Positions 44,848 to 57,339 of a stretch of 64,000 nt of DNA are shown in pieces (the stretch's first letter is position 1; each line of letters starts with the position of its first letter). A model generated the notes under the pieces. The model searched no databases, had not been told where the DNA came from, and saw only the letters and a program-made list of their open reading frames with translations. The DNA is from Anodontia alba. Lineage: Eukaryota; Mollusca; Bivalvia; Lucinida; Lucinidae. The translations under genes and the position numbers were made by a program. Location: NCBI GenBank assembly GCA_964016985.1, contig OZ024821.1, positions 11,582,620 through 11,646,619 on the forward strand, given 5' to 3'.

Positions 44848-45639
44848 TATTACTTGCCAGGAATGTTGCTTTGGTGACCCCCTATCAAGATTGTTCAAGC
44901 AATCATGATTCGTCAAAAAACATGGTTGCTAGGGGTGGGGCTTATTTTCCCTATATATCTAAATAGAAAACTTTAAAAATCTTCTTGTCAGAAACCACTG
45001 AACCGATTTCAATATAACTTGGCAGGATTTTTCCTTTGGTGACCCTCTACCAAGTTTGTTCAAGCTGTCATGATTTGTTAAAAAACATGGCCGTTAGGGG
45101 GTGGGGCTTAATTTCCCTATATATCTATATAAGACATTTTAAAAATCTATTTGTCAGAAACCACTGGACCAATTTCAATATAACAGCAGAATTGTTCCTT
45201 TGGTGATCCTCTTTCACTATTCAGTTCAAGCCATCATGATGGATGAAAAAAACATGGCCACTGGGGTGCAGGGTTATAAAATTTATACAAAAATTTTAGA
45301 GCAGTAAACTTGGCTGAAACTTCAACAGTAAGTATGCAAAGCTGTTTGCTCAGGTGAGCGATATAGGACCATCATGGTCCTCTTGCTTTTTTTTTTTCCC
45401 CCATTGGACCTAGCATGCCAGTTATGCCTGTTTTTGAATCTATTCTGTTCTAAATATTCCCCACCCCCCCCCCCTTCCCACACACACACCCTTGGATGGG
45501 GACGCCAGTGCTGATAAGATCTGCACCAAAAGCAATATGCCCCCTCCCGCTTGAGCTAGGATTCTGATATTTATGTCTCCTCCCTTTAGGGTAGGGAGAT
45601 GTGTATTGTTTTTTCCCTCGGGCGTCTGTCACAAAATCT

Positions 45640-46748
45640 TGTCCACTCTGTAACTTGAAAATGGTTCAAGCTGTCTCCACATAACTTCATATAAATATCA
45701 ATCAACATTATCTTACATGCAGAGCACAAGAACCATACGTCTTGCATTTATACTTTTTGAGTTATTTCTCTTGGAACTTTATGCGTCACAAAATCGTGTC
45801 TGCTCTGTAACTTGAAACCTGTTCAAGATACAATGTATCTTCAAGAAAGGTCATGTAAATATCAATCAGCATTAGACAACATGCAGCGCGCAAGAACCAT
45901 AACTCTTGCATTTATACTTTTTTGAATTATTATACACCTGTTTGAAAAACGGGACATATTATTTTACGGGGTATGACGTCCGTCAGAAAACTTTTTCATT
46001 TCCGGCTAACGCCTCCTACAGTTTACATCCGATTAAAATGAAACTTGGTATATAGCTAGACCATGATGTGAAGCAGCACATATTATTTTTGGGCTACAGA
46101 CCACCAATTATTAGCAGAGCTATGCCCCTTCGAAAATTTCAGAAAACATTTTGTTTCTGGTTAACTCCTACACTTTACATCTGATCAAGCTGAAACTTCA
46201 TTTATAGTTAGACCATGATGTGGAACAGTGCATATTGTTTTGAGGTTACAGTCCACTTAATATCAGCAGAGTTATAGCCCTTTGAAAATTCCTTTAAACT
46301 TTTCGTTTCCGGATAACTGCTCCTACAATTTACATCTGATCAAGCTGAAACTTCATTTATAGTTAGACCAAGATGTGGGGGCAGTGCATATTGTTTCTAG
46401 GTCACAGTCCACCAAATATTAGCAGAGTTATGTCCCTTTTAAAATTTCATTAAACTTTTCGTTTCCGGCTAACTCCTCCTACAATTTACATCCGATCAAG
46501 CTGAAACTTCATTTATAGCTAGACCATGATGTGGAGCAGCACATATTGTTTCAAGGTTACAGTCCACTAAATATTAGCAGAGTTAAGCCCCATTGAAAAT
46601 TTCTTTAAACTTCTAGTTTCTGGTTAACTCCTCCTACAATTTATATCCGATCAAGCTGAAACTTCATTTATGCTATAGTTAGACCAAGATGTAGAGAAGG
46701 GCGTATTGTTTTGAGGTTACAGTCCACCAAATATTAGCTGAGTTACGC
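45640..46748. repeat. Two further tandem-array blocks
   Basis: 45640-45930 holds two copies of a CAAAATC(T/G)TGTC...CTCTGTAACTTGAAA unit of about 145 bp. 45985-46748 holds about five copies of a unit of about 150 bp with TAACTCCTCCTACAATTTACA, CAAGCTGAAACTTCATTTAT and TTAGCAGAGTTATG. These look like tandem cores of other elements of the E1-E3 kind. Confidence 0.75.
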
Positions 46749-46835
46749 CTAGTGGTGGGACGATTCATCGATGCATTGGTGCATCCCGATACGCTTCATG
46801 TATCGATACACATGATGGAGTATCGATATGATGAA
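46747..46835. mobile_element. Possible hAT-like terminal fragment
   Basis: TAGTGGTGGGACGATTCATC then GATGCATTGGTGCATCCCGA and repeated ATCGATAC resemble hAT-type ends (CAGNGGTGGGA). I could not find the partner end. Confidence 0.4.
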
Positions 46836-48067
46836 CGCTTCTATTCAGATTCGCTTATTTGTGTTCGTTACATTCTTTAATCCGGTCTACAAAGTGACAT
46901 TTTCAGAGCGCGATTTTGATTGGATGATGCTTGAGTGATAGCCAATTGCATTTTGCTTTACTCTCATTATGATGGCAGACGAAACTGTGGTTGGAATTTA
47001 TTCGCCGCCCAGCGGTAAAAATACTAGTTCTGTATGGGAATGTTTCGGCCATCCTATTCTTACTTTTGAAGTTAGCCATTTTTAGTGTTTCAGTATTATG
47101 GACAATGCATGTTTAAGGGAAACCATATAGTTGGGGTCATAGTGTTGTTCAAACACATGTTCTAGTTCATTATAATTTCAACACAAAAACATGTTGGAAC
47201 TTATTTGAAGGTCATTCATTGGTAGGGCTCTTTTAATGAATATCCACAACATATATTCCTTAAGAAAAATAAGAAACATGCCAGTAATTTTTATTCAAAA
47301 AGTGTGTTATCTAACTGATAATACAGGTAAATAATAACGTTACTTTACGCATGTTAAAGTTAAATAAAAGTGTAGTTAAAAGAGATTCAGAACCACCACA
47401 TCCAGTATAGCAACTGTAGTTACTCTGAATTGTTCAGAAGGCGGTGTCACGAAAAAAGGCATTAACTTAATTACATAATTAGATTTATATGATTTGATGG
47501 ACCTGGATTTTGCTCTATATCCATATTTTCACACTTTCTTACAACCAGTGGCTTCATCCAATATTAAATTTACATTCAGAGACAAGGCTTTGTGAGAAAA
47601 TTTACTATTCCTTGAAAAACAACCAACATGAACACTTTGTACTACATGCTTTCACTATCAATTTAATTTCTCAAAATCAGTCAGATGGAAATGCATTCTA
47701 CTTCTTTTAATGTATAAATAAGAATGGGTCTTTACTGAGGCATCTGTGTAAAACAGTATACATAAATAATCTAACCATGTACTGAAAAACTAAATTCAAT
47801 TATTTCTCTTCTGTTTTGTTTCTTTCTTCACAAAAAAATTCCATTTTATTATCTGCATATATAAGCCAATGCAGTGATTGGAGTAATGAACCTCTTTATT
47901 TTCCAATGAAGTTTACCACCTGATTATTCCAAATGAGTGTATCTCCAGCAGCAATTTCCAATTTCTAGAATTATCAAAGTTCAAGTCTAGATATGCTCCA
48001 GTTCATACATATTCAACACCTGATGTAGCTCCACGATTATTCTGGTGCAATTTTATAAATTTATCTA
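46836..48067. other. Intergenic stretch without a recognisable gene
   Basis: No supported gene. A diverged family-A-like piece (GGTAGGGCTCTTTTAATGAA...CACAACATATATTCC...GTGTGTTATC) lies at about 47215-47315. Confidence 0.45.
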
Positions 48068-48345
48068 TCATTGATTGATTGATTGTGTTGGGGTTTAACG
48101 ACACGTCAACCCTTGAGGGTCATTTTGTGTCGTCTCCCAGAGAAAGGGAGAAAAGAGATAGAAGAGAGAGTAGAGGAGATGAAAGAGAGGGACAGGGAAG
48201 AAAGAGGAACAGGAATGAAAGTGAAGAAACAGAAGAAATAAAAACATTCCCCCTCTACCCTTACCCACTACAAGGATAGCAGGCCTTGCCCAACTGTAAG
48301 CCAATATCAGTTGGACGCCCCAGTGATGTAAGATACACAGCACCT
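48068..48345. mobile_element. SINE-like 3' region
   Basis: TTGATTGATTGTGTTGGGGTTTAACGACACG is like the (reverse) end of mollusc SINEs, where GTTAAACCCCAAC precedes a short tail repeat. A purine-rich GAGAGAAAG stretch and ACTGTAAGCCAATATCAGTT follow. No A/B boxes recognised. Confidence 0.4.
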
Positions 48346-49587
48346 TCGCACCACCCCCCTTATCTTTATCAACTTATTTATCTTTATCAACTTATTATGA
48401 AGACGAGCAGATTAAATAAATTTGAAATGGCTATGTTCAATCCAGATTAGCTTTAATAACTGATTGTCATTTGATAGTGCTTCACCTAAGCATCAACAGA
48501 TTAGCCCGACCAGCTATGCCTACCCTTTTCTGTTTTCAAGAGATTTTCCGATGTCCACAAAAGAAGGGTCATAACGTATAAATGGGCCAGCAGTCGTCAG
48601 ACAACTCCGTGTCACTGAGGTGTGAATAAAGTAATTTCATGTAGGAGGAATGAATTAAATGCCTGATGTCTTGCTATATTCAATATCGAATAGGTAGATT
48701 CTGATACTTTCTTTTCGTTCAGCTTCCGTTGCTAAGCACAACATCAAAGATGGCGTGGGGTGATTGACAAAAGTAGCGCGTGTATTACTACATCGAATTT
48801 TGAAGTCTATGTTTCAAATTGCACTATCTAAATCGATTTCAGTTACAGTTATGTTAGCGAAATAGAAAAGCTATAAAAAATTCCCCTGCTTCACATTCAG
48901 TTCGCCGTAATAGTGCCGCATTGCGTCTGATTAAGAAGTAGTGCGCGTATGAATATAGCGGTGATGAAAATCCGCTTGTGACGTAGTAAAAAACCCCATG
49001 CGATTGCATAGAGCCTGCTAGCTGTCGCTAGCAGACTCAAAAATCAACAACAAAAAGAATATTTTAATTTTCGTAAAATCATTTATGTGGAAATCAGGCA
49101 TCATGATATCATTATCACAGTAATGTTAAATACACTACGCTGTCATAAAACTGATTTAAATATCTTTAAGATAAATTTTGAAATAGCATTAATTTGCATC
49201 TCGAAAAATATGCTTCAATCCGCTAAGGGGCGTTACTTGGAAAGTTACCTATGAGAAGCGGCAGTTGACTGAAGACAGTTATTTCCCTTAGGTCGCTATG
49301 ACCATGATTCTATTATTGGACTTAATTTCAAACATCTTGGCGATAGTTCGGGAAAGCTTATATATTTGCTTCCGATGTAGGGGCTAGTCAGTTCTTTCCT
49401 TTAAATGTAGCTCCCTTGGAAAAAAGGAGGGAAATACTTTCTAGGCCGTACAGTCTTCCCCGATTTACCTTAAAAGCTCTATCACGACCACTGTGTATAC
49501 TAGGACGGACCTGTGCCTTGGCTATAAGATTTCCGTGCATCGATTTAGTTTGATTTGGGCTACAGGTTAACATTTATTTTCCTTATA
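48346..49587. other. Intergenic stretch without a recognisable gene
   Basis: No gene seen. A short perfect GCCTGCTAGCTGTCGCTAGCAGAC hairpin lies near 49010-49035. 49390-49450 shows weak similarity to family F (AAATGTAGCTCCCTTGGAAA). Confidence 0.45.
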
Positions 49588-49989
<402 letters not shown>

Positions 49990-50310
49990 TCTATTTCATA
50001 CATTTTTTACAAATATTCTACAGCCCACAACCTTTTTTTTTTTTTTTTTTTAAGTTAAAATGGTCAATACTTGGTAGACAGCAGAATCTGCATTTTTTTT
50101 TTCTAAAAAAGAAACGGTATGGTAGGTTATGTGTTATATAATCAGGTTCCACCTGCTCAAAGAACTGATATAAATCTTGTAAGAGGCCATAACAGGTGTA
50201 AGGGTAATTTGTACACCAGATGATTTTCTACTTTCGTATTCAAAGCAATCACCCAAAATGATCAATTTTGTTAATATCTACTGTATAATTGCCTGAATGA
50301 TAAATTTTGA

Positions 50311-50446
50311 CAAGGCGATTCTAACGAGTACCCACAATCCATGTTTTGAGCAGAAATATGAAAACTATCAGAATTTTTTATCTGAAAATTTTCCTTTTTT
50401 GGTTGTAAAATTTTCAAAATATTTGAATAGGCGTGTTTTCGTAATG
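50311..50446 (+). mobile_element. Family A half copy A14
   Basis: Only the right half survives, from AAGGCGATTCTAACGAGTAC through the outer end GGCGTGTTTTCGTAATG. The break lies close to the hairpin centre. Confidence 0.8.
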
Positions 50447-50558
50447 TTAGCGCAAATCGTATATACTGGGTGGTTGCCTTGAATATGAAAGTAAAAAATC
50501 ATCTGGGTAAATATTACCCTTCCACCTGCCGTCACCGCCTACAAGCTTCAAAAATGCG

Positions 50559-50835
50559 CATCACGAAAACATGCCTATAATTTTGACCCCGTTAAACCCC
50601 ACTTTTATATAGTAAAACTGGGGTTTACAGGAGTATACATTATTTTACTTATTTCTGGTCAAAAACATAGATTGTGGTACTCGTTAGAACCGCCTCGCCG
50701 AGACGGTTCTAACGAGTACCCACAATCTATGTTTTGAGCAGAAATATGAAAAATATCAGAGTTTTTTACCCGAAAAATTTCGGTTTTTGGAGGCGAAATT
50801 TTCTATATATTTGAATAGGCGTGTTTTCGTATTTG
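50559..50835 (+). mobile_element. Family A foldback MITE, copy A15
   Basis: The terminus is CATCACGAAAACATGCC and the central tip GCCTCGCCGAGAC. The last bases read CGTATTT instead of CGTAATG. Confidence 0.9.
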
Positions 50836-51800
50836 TAAGATCATTACATGCACCATGACCTACCATTCTGTTGCTTGTTTTGAGGATTTTAGAGGGACAG
50901 CTGTCGGGCAAGTAACATGTATTGTATTGACCATTTGAACTTAAAAAACAATTATGAGCTGTAGAACATATTTGAAAACGTATAAAATATGCACTGGGAA
51001 ATCAATGATGGTTTGAGGCCTTTAAGGGCCAAAATAAATTTCTTGTCGTGACTAACAAAGTTCATAACCTCTTTTGCGAAACCGGCAACAGAAAATTAGG
51101 TTGACTGGTCAATGCCGTCATAATGGTCATTTTCTGCCCAGAAGGACATTTTGACGCATCGCCAATCTAATCGATCAGATAATTTTATTAACCAACAAAA
51201 CTCATACGGCCCAGTGTGCAGACGTACGTCATTGGGTATAAAAATAAATAACAAATCTTAATTCTCTCCAAAATTGACTGCTTTGTTTATTATTTTTATT
51301 ATGAAGGACGTGACCGGTGAACAAACATAACCGTATAAATGTACCATGATGGTTATATACCCACCGAAATTGTGAAGTACTAGTCAGTCCCATGTAAATT
51401 CCGTATCAAAATATTTTGAATGTATAAAAATCACCCAAATTAATATTACCCGCACTACAATTAGATTTTCAGCATAAGACTTAACAGAGAGTTATCAGAT
51501 TGAGCGTAAAAAAAAAACATTTTTGGTAAACATCCCTTTTGACAAATCACAAATTTCTGTTTCAGAAAAGCTCATTTTATAAACTGCATGTGTAGATATA
51601 CTTTTCCGCCGTATCAGATTTGCAGTAAAATACTGTATAACAGAAGCAAATGATAAAAGTACCCTACCAAATGTCACTTCTAATTTCGGAATTACTACCT
51701 TTTGGTTCACCCTGCCAGAACAATACAGGGGAAAAGAAATCATGCAAAAGGCATCCATGATGGAGCATGATGATGCAACAATGGAGCCGGAGCACAGCCT
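50836..51800. other. Intergenic stretch without a recognisable gene
   Basis: No gene or clear repeat. Confidence 0.5.
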
Positions 51801-51804
51801 TTCC

Positions 51805-52010
51805 TACAAAACTTAATGTGAGCCAAGCGAAGACTCAGATCAGCCTGCGCATCAGCAAAGGCTAATCAGAGTGTTCACTATCCGTCTGAAAACGCTTTAG
51901 ATCCTTGGCTACCCACAGAGTGCCGCGCGAAGACTCTGATCAGACTGTATAGATGCGCAGGTTGGACTGTATTTTCGCAGGACGCATTCTTGTAGGAAAT
52001 GCTTGTTTCG
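51805..52010. mobile_element. Family B element (degraded)
   Basis: GCGAAGACTCAGATCAGCCT, TTAGATCCTTGGCTACC and GCGAAGACTCTGATCAGACT follow the family B order, with TGTAGGAAATGCTTG / CCTACAAAACTTAATG outer remnants. Confidence 0.55.
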
Positions 52011-52291
52011 TCTCATATCTCTGCCTTTTACGTTTCATATACCTGTGAAGCTTCAGATGAAAAGTGGCTAATTTAATTTTACTCAAAGTTTCACATTGCA
52101 TTCAATACATACCTTTTATTTGGTCAGTTAGAATCGCATAATGCGTTTTCCATTGGAAAGTTTCGATACAGATACGTATGCATGTTAGTTACCTTTTCAT
52201 ACTACATTTGGGAGCAAATACCTTATTTGAACTATTTTAGATAGTCGCACCTCAAATTTTAGAGCGTTCGAGATGTATCGTCGACTCCCTT

Positions 52292-52319
52292 AAAATAAAT
52301 TTTTTTTTTTTTTTTTTTT

Positions 52320-52352
<33 letters not shown>

Positions 52353-52366
52353 TCTCTCTCTCTCTC
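52292..52366. repeat. Poly-T and (TC)n tract
   Basis: About 60 T with one G, followed by TCTCTCTCTCTC. Confidence 0.95.
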
Positions 52367-52394
52367 ATCTAGGTGTATCCAGTCCCCTAAAGAT

Positions 52395-52600
52395 TAAGGT
52401 AGCGTGCGACAAAAACCTACAATGACCTGTGTGACTCAGATCAGACTGTACATCCACCCAGTACGGCAAGGGTCTCGTTTATCCCTCTTTGGATAGCCTG
52501 GAGGCTGTAGAAGGCACATGCAATCAGCGAAGACTCGGATCAGACTGCGCGGATGCACAGTTCTTATTGTAGGTTTTGTCGTGCGCTGGCTCAAATTCTT
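52395..52600. repeat. Family B fragment with GCGTGCGACAAAAACCTACA ends
   Basis: AGCGTGCGACAAAAACCTAC and GTAGGTTTTGTCGTGCGCT are inverted ends. The interior has CAGATCAGACTGTACATCC and GACTCGGATCAGACTGCGCG, as in family B. Confidence 0.6.
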
Positions 52601-52816
52601 TTAGGAGTAGCCCCATATCTGAACACTTTTCAAATACGAATATAGTTGTTCATCGAAGTTGATTCACCTGGAGGTGTCATCACTACCATTAAGATAATTC
52701 CGTTAAGAGTAGCCCCCTAATTTGAGCAATTTTGAAATAATTGCATGTCCGAGTATTTTTCCCTTCGAGGTGTATGAACAACCCCTAAGAAAATTCCGTT
52801 AATGGTATATCCATTC

Positions 52817-52818
52817 CC

Positions 52819-52886
<68 letters not shown>

Positions 52887-52891
52887 TCATA

Positions 52892-52948
<57 letters not shown>

Positions 52949-52949
52949 G

Positions 52950-53003
<54 letters not shown>

Positions 53004-53051
53004 CATCCATCCATCCATCCATCCATCCATCTATCTATCTATCTATCTATC
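52817..53051. repeat. (ATCT)n microsatellite with a CATC block
   Basis: About 235 bp of ATCT tetranucleotides with a short CATC variant block near 53001-53030. The YLSI-repeat frame read across it is an artefact. Confidence 0.98.
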
Positions 53052-53575
53052 TTAATTTACTGCAGGTTTTAGAAAGGGTAGAAAGTGAGAAATGATTAAA
53101 AAAAGATTGAAATATTGTGGTAGTGCGGGATGAGTGAGTTTAAAAGCAAGCTATAAACAGTGTTTGTGACTTATGGTGATTGGTATGAGATCGCCCTGAT
53201 TCTATTCTTGAAAGAGTTAGGATCAAAGGTAAGGACGACCTCAGGATCACGGTTATCCCAGAGTACAATAGTTGCTGGGTAGAACGATTGCTTATAATAT
53301 ATAGCGTCCGAAGACAAGAGGCAGCATGTGACGAGTAAGAACCTCGGGTCTCTCAAGATATGGGGGTACTTGGATGGCTACTTAGTCATAAATAATCCTA
53401 TAGAATATAATAAGGCATGCGTCTGTCCGTCTATTTTCTAATGATCGCCAACCTAGGTCATCAAGCATGCTGCTGACACTTTCATAAGGGGAATAGTTGT
53501 TTTTCACCCACCTTGTTGCTTTCTATTTTGCTTAATAATTTCTATTTTACCAAACTTAGGAAGCATATTCGACTT

Positions 53576-53682
53576 CCCAGTAAGCATTCTTTATAAATCT
53601 ATAGCGGGCCGTTGTCGGCCCGTCAGCTACCCTGACGGGCCGATAACGGCCCGCTATAGATTTATAAAGAATGCCAGCTGGG
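53576..53682. mobile_element. 107-bp palindromic element, copy 2
   Basis: CCCAGTAAGCATTCT / AGAATGCCAGCTGGG ends, arms TTATAAATCTATAGCGGGCC and the inverse, centre GTCAGCTACCCTGAC. Same length as 35861-35967, but many arm bases differ in matched pairs. Confidence 0.85.
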
Positions 53683-53794
53683 TTGTTATGCCAGTACTTG
53701 AACAATGTCCATTTAGATAGACTCCTTTATATGAGTCCCGTGTTTGAACTATTTTCAATAGTCGCATGTCAGAGTTTTATTCGCTTCGAGGTGT

Positions 53795-53945
53795 AACTAT
53801 TCCTTGACATTTCATGTATATCAGCTGGGCACACGATTCACATGAAATCTCAAGTCTTTTTTTCTCTCTCTGAAAAATAACAAAATCTATTTTAGAAAGT
53901 CCTCTCCTGCAAATTTTCTGAACGGTTTAGTGGTTAAAATTACAA
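53795..53945. mobile_element. Family D fragment
   Basis: TGACATTTCATGTATATCAG / CACACGATTCACATGAAATC and AGTCTTTTTTTCTCTCTCTG repeat the family D inner arms. Confidence 0.45.
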
Positions 53946-54127
53946 TAATAATCTTGGATTACATTACATTGAATGTATATTTATTCTCTGAAAATTACGA
54001 AATCACTTTGAAAATGCTGACTGCTGCACAATTGCTACGCTTTAAGAGTTAAAATTGATAACATTTTATGACAATGTGTGTCTACGATCTCACTCATCAA
54101 ATAAAAAGACCGGTGCAGAATTTGAAA

Positions 54128-54295
54128 ATGGCCACAACAGAAAGAACCATGCTATTCCATATACCAATCTTTATAATTTTGGGGTGGTTAACGAGAGATT
54201 CAGCGTCGAGAAAGCTTCTCTCCTCTCTGGAATGCCCGGATAATGATCCCACGTTACAAAGATGGTCAGATTTGTCTTCATGGAATAACAGAGTG
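54128..54295 (+). CDS. CEMIP-like G8-domain protein (right copy), upstream alternative first exon
   Basis: This 56-codon exon begins at AAAATGG (A at -3, G at +4) and ends at a GTAAG donor in phase 0. In-frame starts also exist at 54068 and 54149. It encodes a hydrophobic segment (MLFHIPIFIILGWLTRDSA, a likely signal peptide) and then ECPDNDPTLQRWSDLSSWNN, the start of a G8 domain. Its G8 start resembles the left gene (CPHTDQQLQRWSNPASW) more than the nearer exon at 58272-58394: the LQRWS word is shared. It has no exon 2-like sequence of its own before 58.2 kb, so it either splices to 59753 as an alternative first exon or is a relic of a lost tandem copy. The frame is open and the splice site intact. 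Confidence 0.75.
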
Positions 54296-54541
54296 GTAAG
54301 AAATTTCTTCTGTTCCCTTTTACGCACAAGCGCACATACGCACGCCCACACGCGCGCGCATATACATACGCACACAGACACACACATATCTGAGGTGCTT
54401 GAAGTTTAATGTATCACCAATCATAGTTAGACGTCTGAAAACCGGGGAATACAAAAGCAATATCCTCTGAATCTGACCAAGATTAAGACAGTTTATGACG
54501 TCAATCCTCTGCGCATGCATGCAGAAACAGATTTTATATTA

Positions 54542-54890
54542 CAGTCGAACTTCAATGGCTCGAACATCTTTAGGACCATAGAAAATTGTTTGATATATAG
54601 GTAGTTCAAGCCACTGAGGCTTAATCATGGTACCAGGTCAGAAGGCAAGTAGCGATAATTTAGGGATTTTGTTTTCGATTTCCAATACGATAATTGCATG
54701 TTGAGTGTACTCATTAGAATCGCGTCGATGACGCGATTCTAATGAGTACACACAGCATACAATTTTATGTTAAATAAGAAAATATTTGTTTTCTTGAGCT
54801 ATCAGAAGAATTTTGAAGGGACTCTAAAACGAGTTCGGATAAGCCATGGTAAACGAGTCATCGGTGTTCGAGCTATTGGGATTCGACTGT
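54542..54890. mobile_element. Mariner-like MITE with TA target site
   Basis: TA flanks ends CAGTCGAACTTCAATGGCTC / GAGCTATTGGGATTCGACTG. The central hairpin GTGTACTCATTAGAATCGCG / CGCGATTCTAATGAGTACAC is perfect. It lies downstream of the upstream alternative first exon. Confidence 0.87.
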
Positions 54891-54939
54891 AACTAAACAT
54901 TTGTATGAAACGGCACACGCATCAGTTTTGATGCCCATC

Positions 54940-55570
54940 CTCTTAAATTTTAGCTGGCTGGTATACGTTTTGGTGTACCTCCCTGACTCCAACTTTGAAT
55001 AAGTAGGAGCGGCATATTGCTTTTGGATCGTTCGTCCGTTCGTTCATCACAATTCTTGTCAGCAACATAGCTCAATAACTATCTGAGCTAGGGCCTTGAA
55101 ACATGGTGAGCTTATTTGGGCTGTGGAGTAGATCAGCTCATTAACTATTAAAATATCGGATTAATTTTGTGAGTGTTGTGCCCGTTTTTTTTTTTTTTTT
55201 TTTTTTTTTCGTTTTTTTTACTTTGACTGTTTATATAGACACGAATATAGTTGGGGGCATAGTTTTTATTACCAGTGCTGGTGTATACTTTTATCCTCAA
55301 GAACATTCTCCGCCTAATTGTCTACGCCCATGGGCGTAGACAATCTTAGATTTTGTCATTACTCTAGAAGCACTTTACGAAAAGTCATGAACTGGTTCAA
55401 TGCTATTTTCCATGGACTGATCAACGTTAACATAGCAAAGTATTAGCTTTCACAAAAAGCTTGTTCTACGCTTAGCGTAGACCAAGCTTTTTATGAAAGC
55501 TAATACTTGTATGTAGTCAACAACTCCCGTACACACTATAGTGTAGTTGGAATTTTCTAGTCATAATTTC
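54940..55570. repeat. Region of short hairpins
   Basis: TAATTGTCTACGCCCATGGGCGTAGACAAT lies at about 55315-55347. AAAAAGCTTGTTCTACGCTTAGCGTAGACCAAGCTTTTT, inside longer GCTTTCA arms, lies at about 55445-55510. T-run at 55183-55210. Probably one foldback element whose ends I cannot define. Confidence 0.5.
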
Positions 55571-55913
55571 CGAAATTTTTGAAAATTTATTAAAGGGAAC
55601 CTAATTGGCTGAGAGTAGCTAGTGTTATCCAGAAATCTTTAACACTTCAGTCATTTTCATTTCTACGTGTGTCTTCATTGCTCTCAAAGGCGTCTTCTTT
55701 TAGAATCAGTTCCCAGATTATTTCAATAATTGCACGACCCACATTAAAACTAAACGACCTACCGGCCGTAAGATCTTCGGAATGTGTTCTATAATCAGTC
55801 CGTCCGTGATCAGTTCGCGAAAATGGTCATAATTCTTGAACCGTTAGGACTAATTTATCATGTTCCGCACAAATCCGATACCATCTTTCATGCGCGGGTC
55901 TAAGTCAATTTCG

Positions 55914-55933
55914 CCCCCCCCCCCCCCCCCCCC
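55914..55933. repeat. Poly-C tract
   Basis: A run of about 20 C followed by ACAAAAAAAAA. Confidence 0.95.
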
Positions 55934-56272
55934 CACAAAAAAAAAATGTTAAAATATGGAAATGGCTTTTGGTCTTCAACCATTTTGGACAATTTGATAA
56001 TTTGCACACACGTTACAATGTAATATTGTAAAGACCTATCTAAAGGAATTGCTATAGGTCGTTTTTCCTTGACCGAAGTCAGTTAGTGGAAATAGTCATA
56101 AATCTTCAGTCGTTAGGAATATATATATAGATTATTTTTCCTACAGAGATTGGAACAGATTAGCTTTAGCCAATGGGCTTGCCAAATACCATTTTTCTTT
56201 GCCTGATGCTAAGCCGAGACTAAAAAATGTGAAAATATATGCACGTATATGTAGGTGTGGTGTTGTATTTAA

Positions 56273-56782
56273 AGGGGAACGCAACCTTAAAAGATATTGT
56301 GCTTTAAAGTAAAGAACTTTACCAACAATGAATTTTGATACAAATTTGATCAAAATCGGTGGAAAATTAAGTAAGTTATAGACAATTGAATATTTTAACA
56401 TTGGTGGAATGGGTACCGCCATTTTGAATATTTCGTGAGGTTTCATAAAAATTAAAAATTCATTGCATAAAGGTAGTTATTCTCATAAAGTTGATTTATT
56501 TTGGGAGAAATGATTGCTTTTCACTAGAATTAAAAGCTTATAAAAATTTCTAGCAAAATTATTCTTAAACACTCTTTATAATTGGTTTTGCATATTTAAT
56601 TTGGGCTGTGTGATGTCACAAAGCCTACAATATGGCGGCATCAATGACAGCCATTTTAAATATATTCAAACCACCATAACATCCTTATTTCTAGGCCGAT
56701 TTTGAAAACTCTTGCATTTAAATAAATGACTTGTTAAGCACTTTACTCAAAGATATACATACAACATATATTGCGTTCCCCT
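56273..56782 (-). mobile_element. TTAA-flanked MITE, copy 2
   Basis: TTAA lies on both sides (56269-56272, 56783-56786), with ends AGGGGAACGCAA / TTGCGTTCCCCT. The 510-bp interior matches the copy at 22005-22513 in reverse orientation. Confidence 0.87.
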
Positions 56783-56797
56783 TTAACATGTTCTGGC

Positions 56798-56799
<2 letters not shown>

Positions 56800-56853
<54 letters not shown>

Positions 56854-56854
56854 A
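56800..56854. repeat. (TC)n(TG)n microsatellite
   Basis: A TC run passing directly into a short TG run. Confidence 0.97.
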
Positions 56855-57099
56855 GCGTCTGATCTGGGTCTATATTATTTACCAAGCCCCGCCTGTCCGA
56901 ATATTTAGGGTCAATACGGTGCTGTTACCTTTTCACCGATCACGCACTGTCCGTTATCACGCTCAGTTTTCCTTCTGGCTACCTACCTATCTATTAATAG
57001 ATCTTTTGTTAATTTTGTATGTTGCAAAAGACACCGCGATAGGTTACAGATCATTGATATACCGTAAATTAAAATACCATAATATTCCTAAGTAATGGG

Positions 57100-57182
57100 A
57101 CAGAAAGGCCTTAGCAAACAGTGTAGACCCAGATCAGAAGTCACAGAATGCGGCGTCTGATCAGAGTCTACACTGTTTGCTA
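57100..57182. repeat. Family C hairpin
   Basis: AGGCCTTAGCAAACAGTGTA, GACCCAGATCAGA and its inverse TCTGATCAGAGTCTACACTG with GTTTGCT. Confidence 0.75.
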
Positions 57183-57339
57183 TACGTACAACAGTTTCTA
57201 GACACATCGGCATGTAGTAAAGTGGAGAAATATGTATGGAGTAAGTCGTCCCATTATTAAGGGTATGTATTGTAACATCAAAGGAACAATGTGGCAATTG
57301 TGAAGGTCAAGCTCATATTCTATACACGGTCCTACCCTG

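Larger units (their letters stand above)
40982..45390 (-). mobile_element. Tandem-array element E2, split by two insertions
   Basis: About 160-bp units with AAATCTTCTTGTCAGAAACC, ACTGGACCGATTTCAATATA, CTACCAAGATTGTTCAAGCC and GGGGCTTATTTTCCCTATAT occupy 40982-41570 and 43345-45290. On the minus strand it starts at about 45386 with CAAGAGGACCATGATGGTCC then CGCTCACCTGAGC, the same kind of end as E1. E3 (41578-43343) and a 475-bp TIR element (44373-44847) interrupt it. Its other end near 40985 is unclear. Confidence 0.6.

Noticed and set aside
52802..53095. 97-aa YLSI-repeat frame
   Set aside because: A translation of the ATCT microsatellite.
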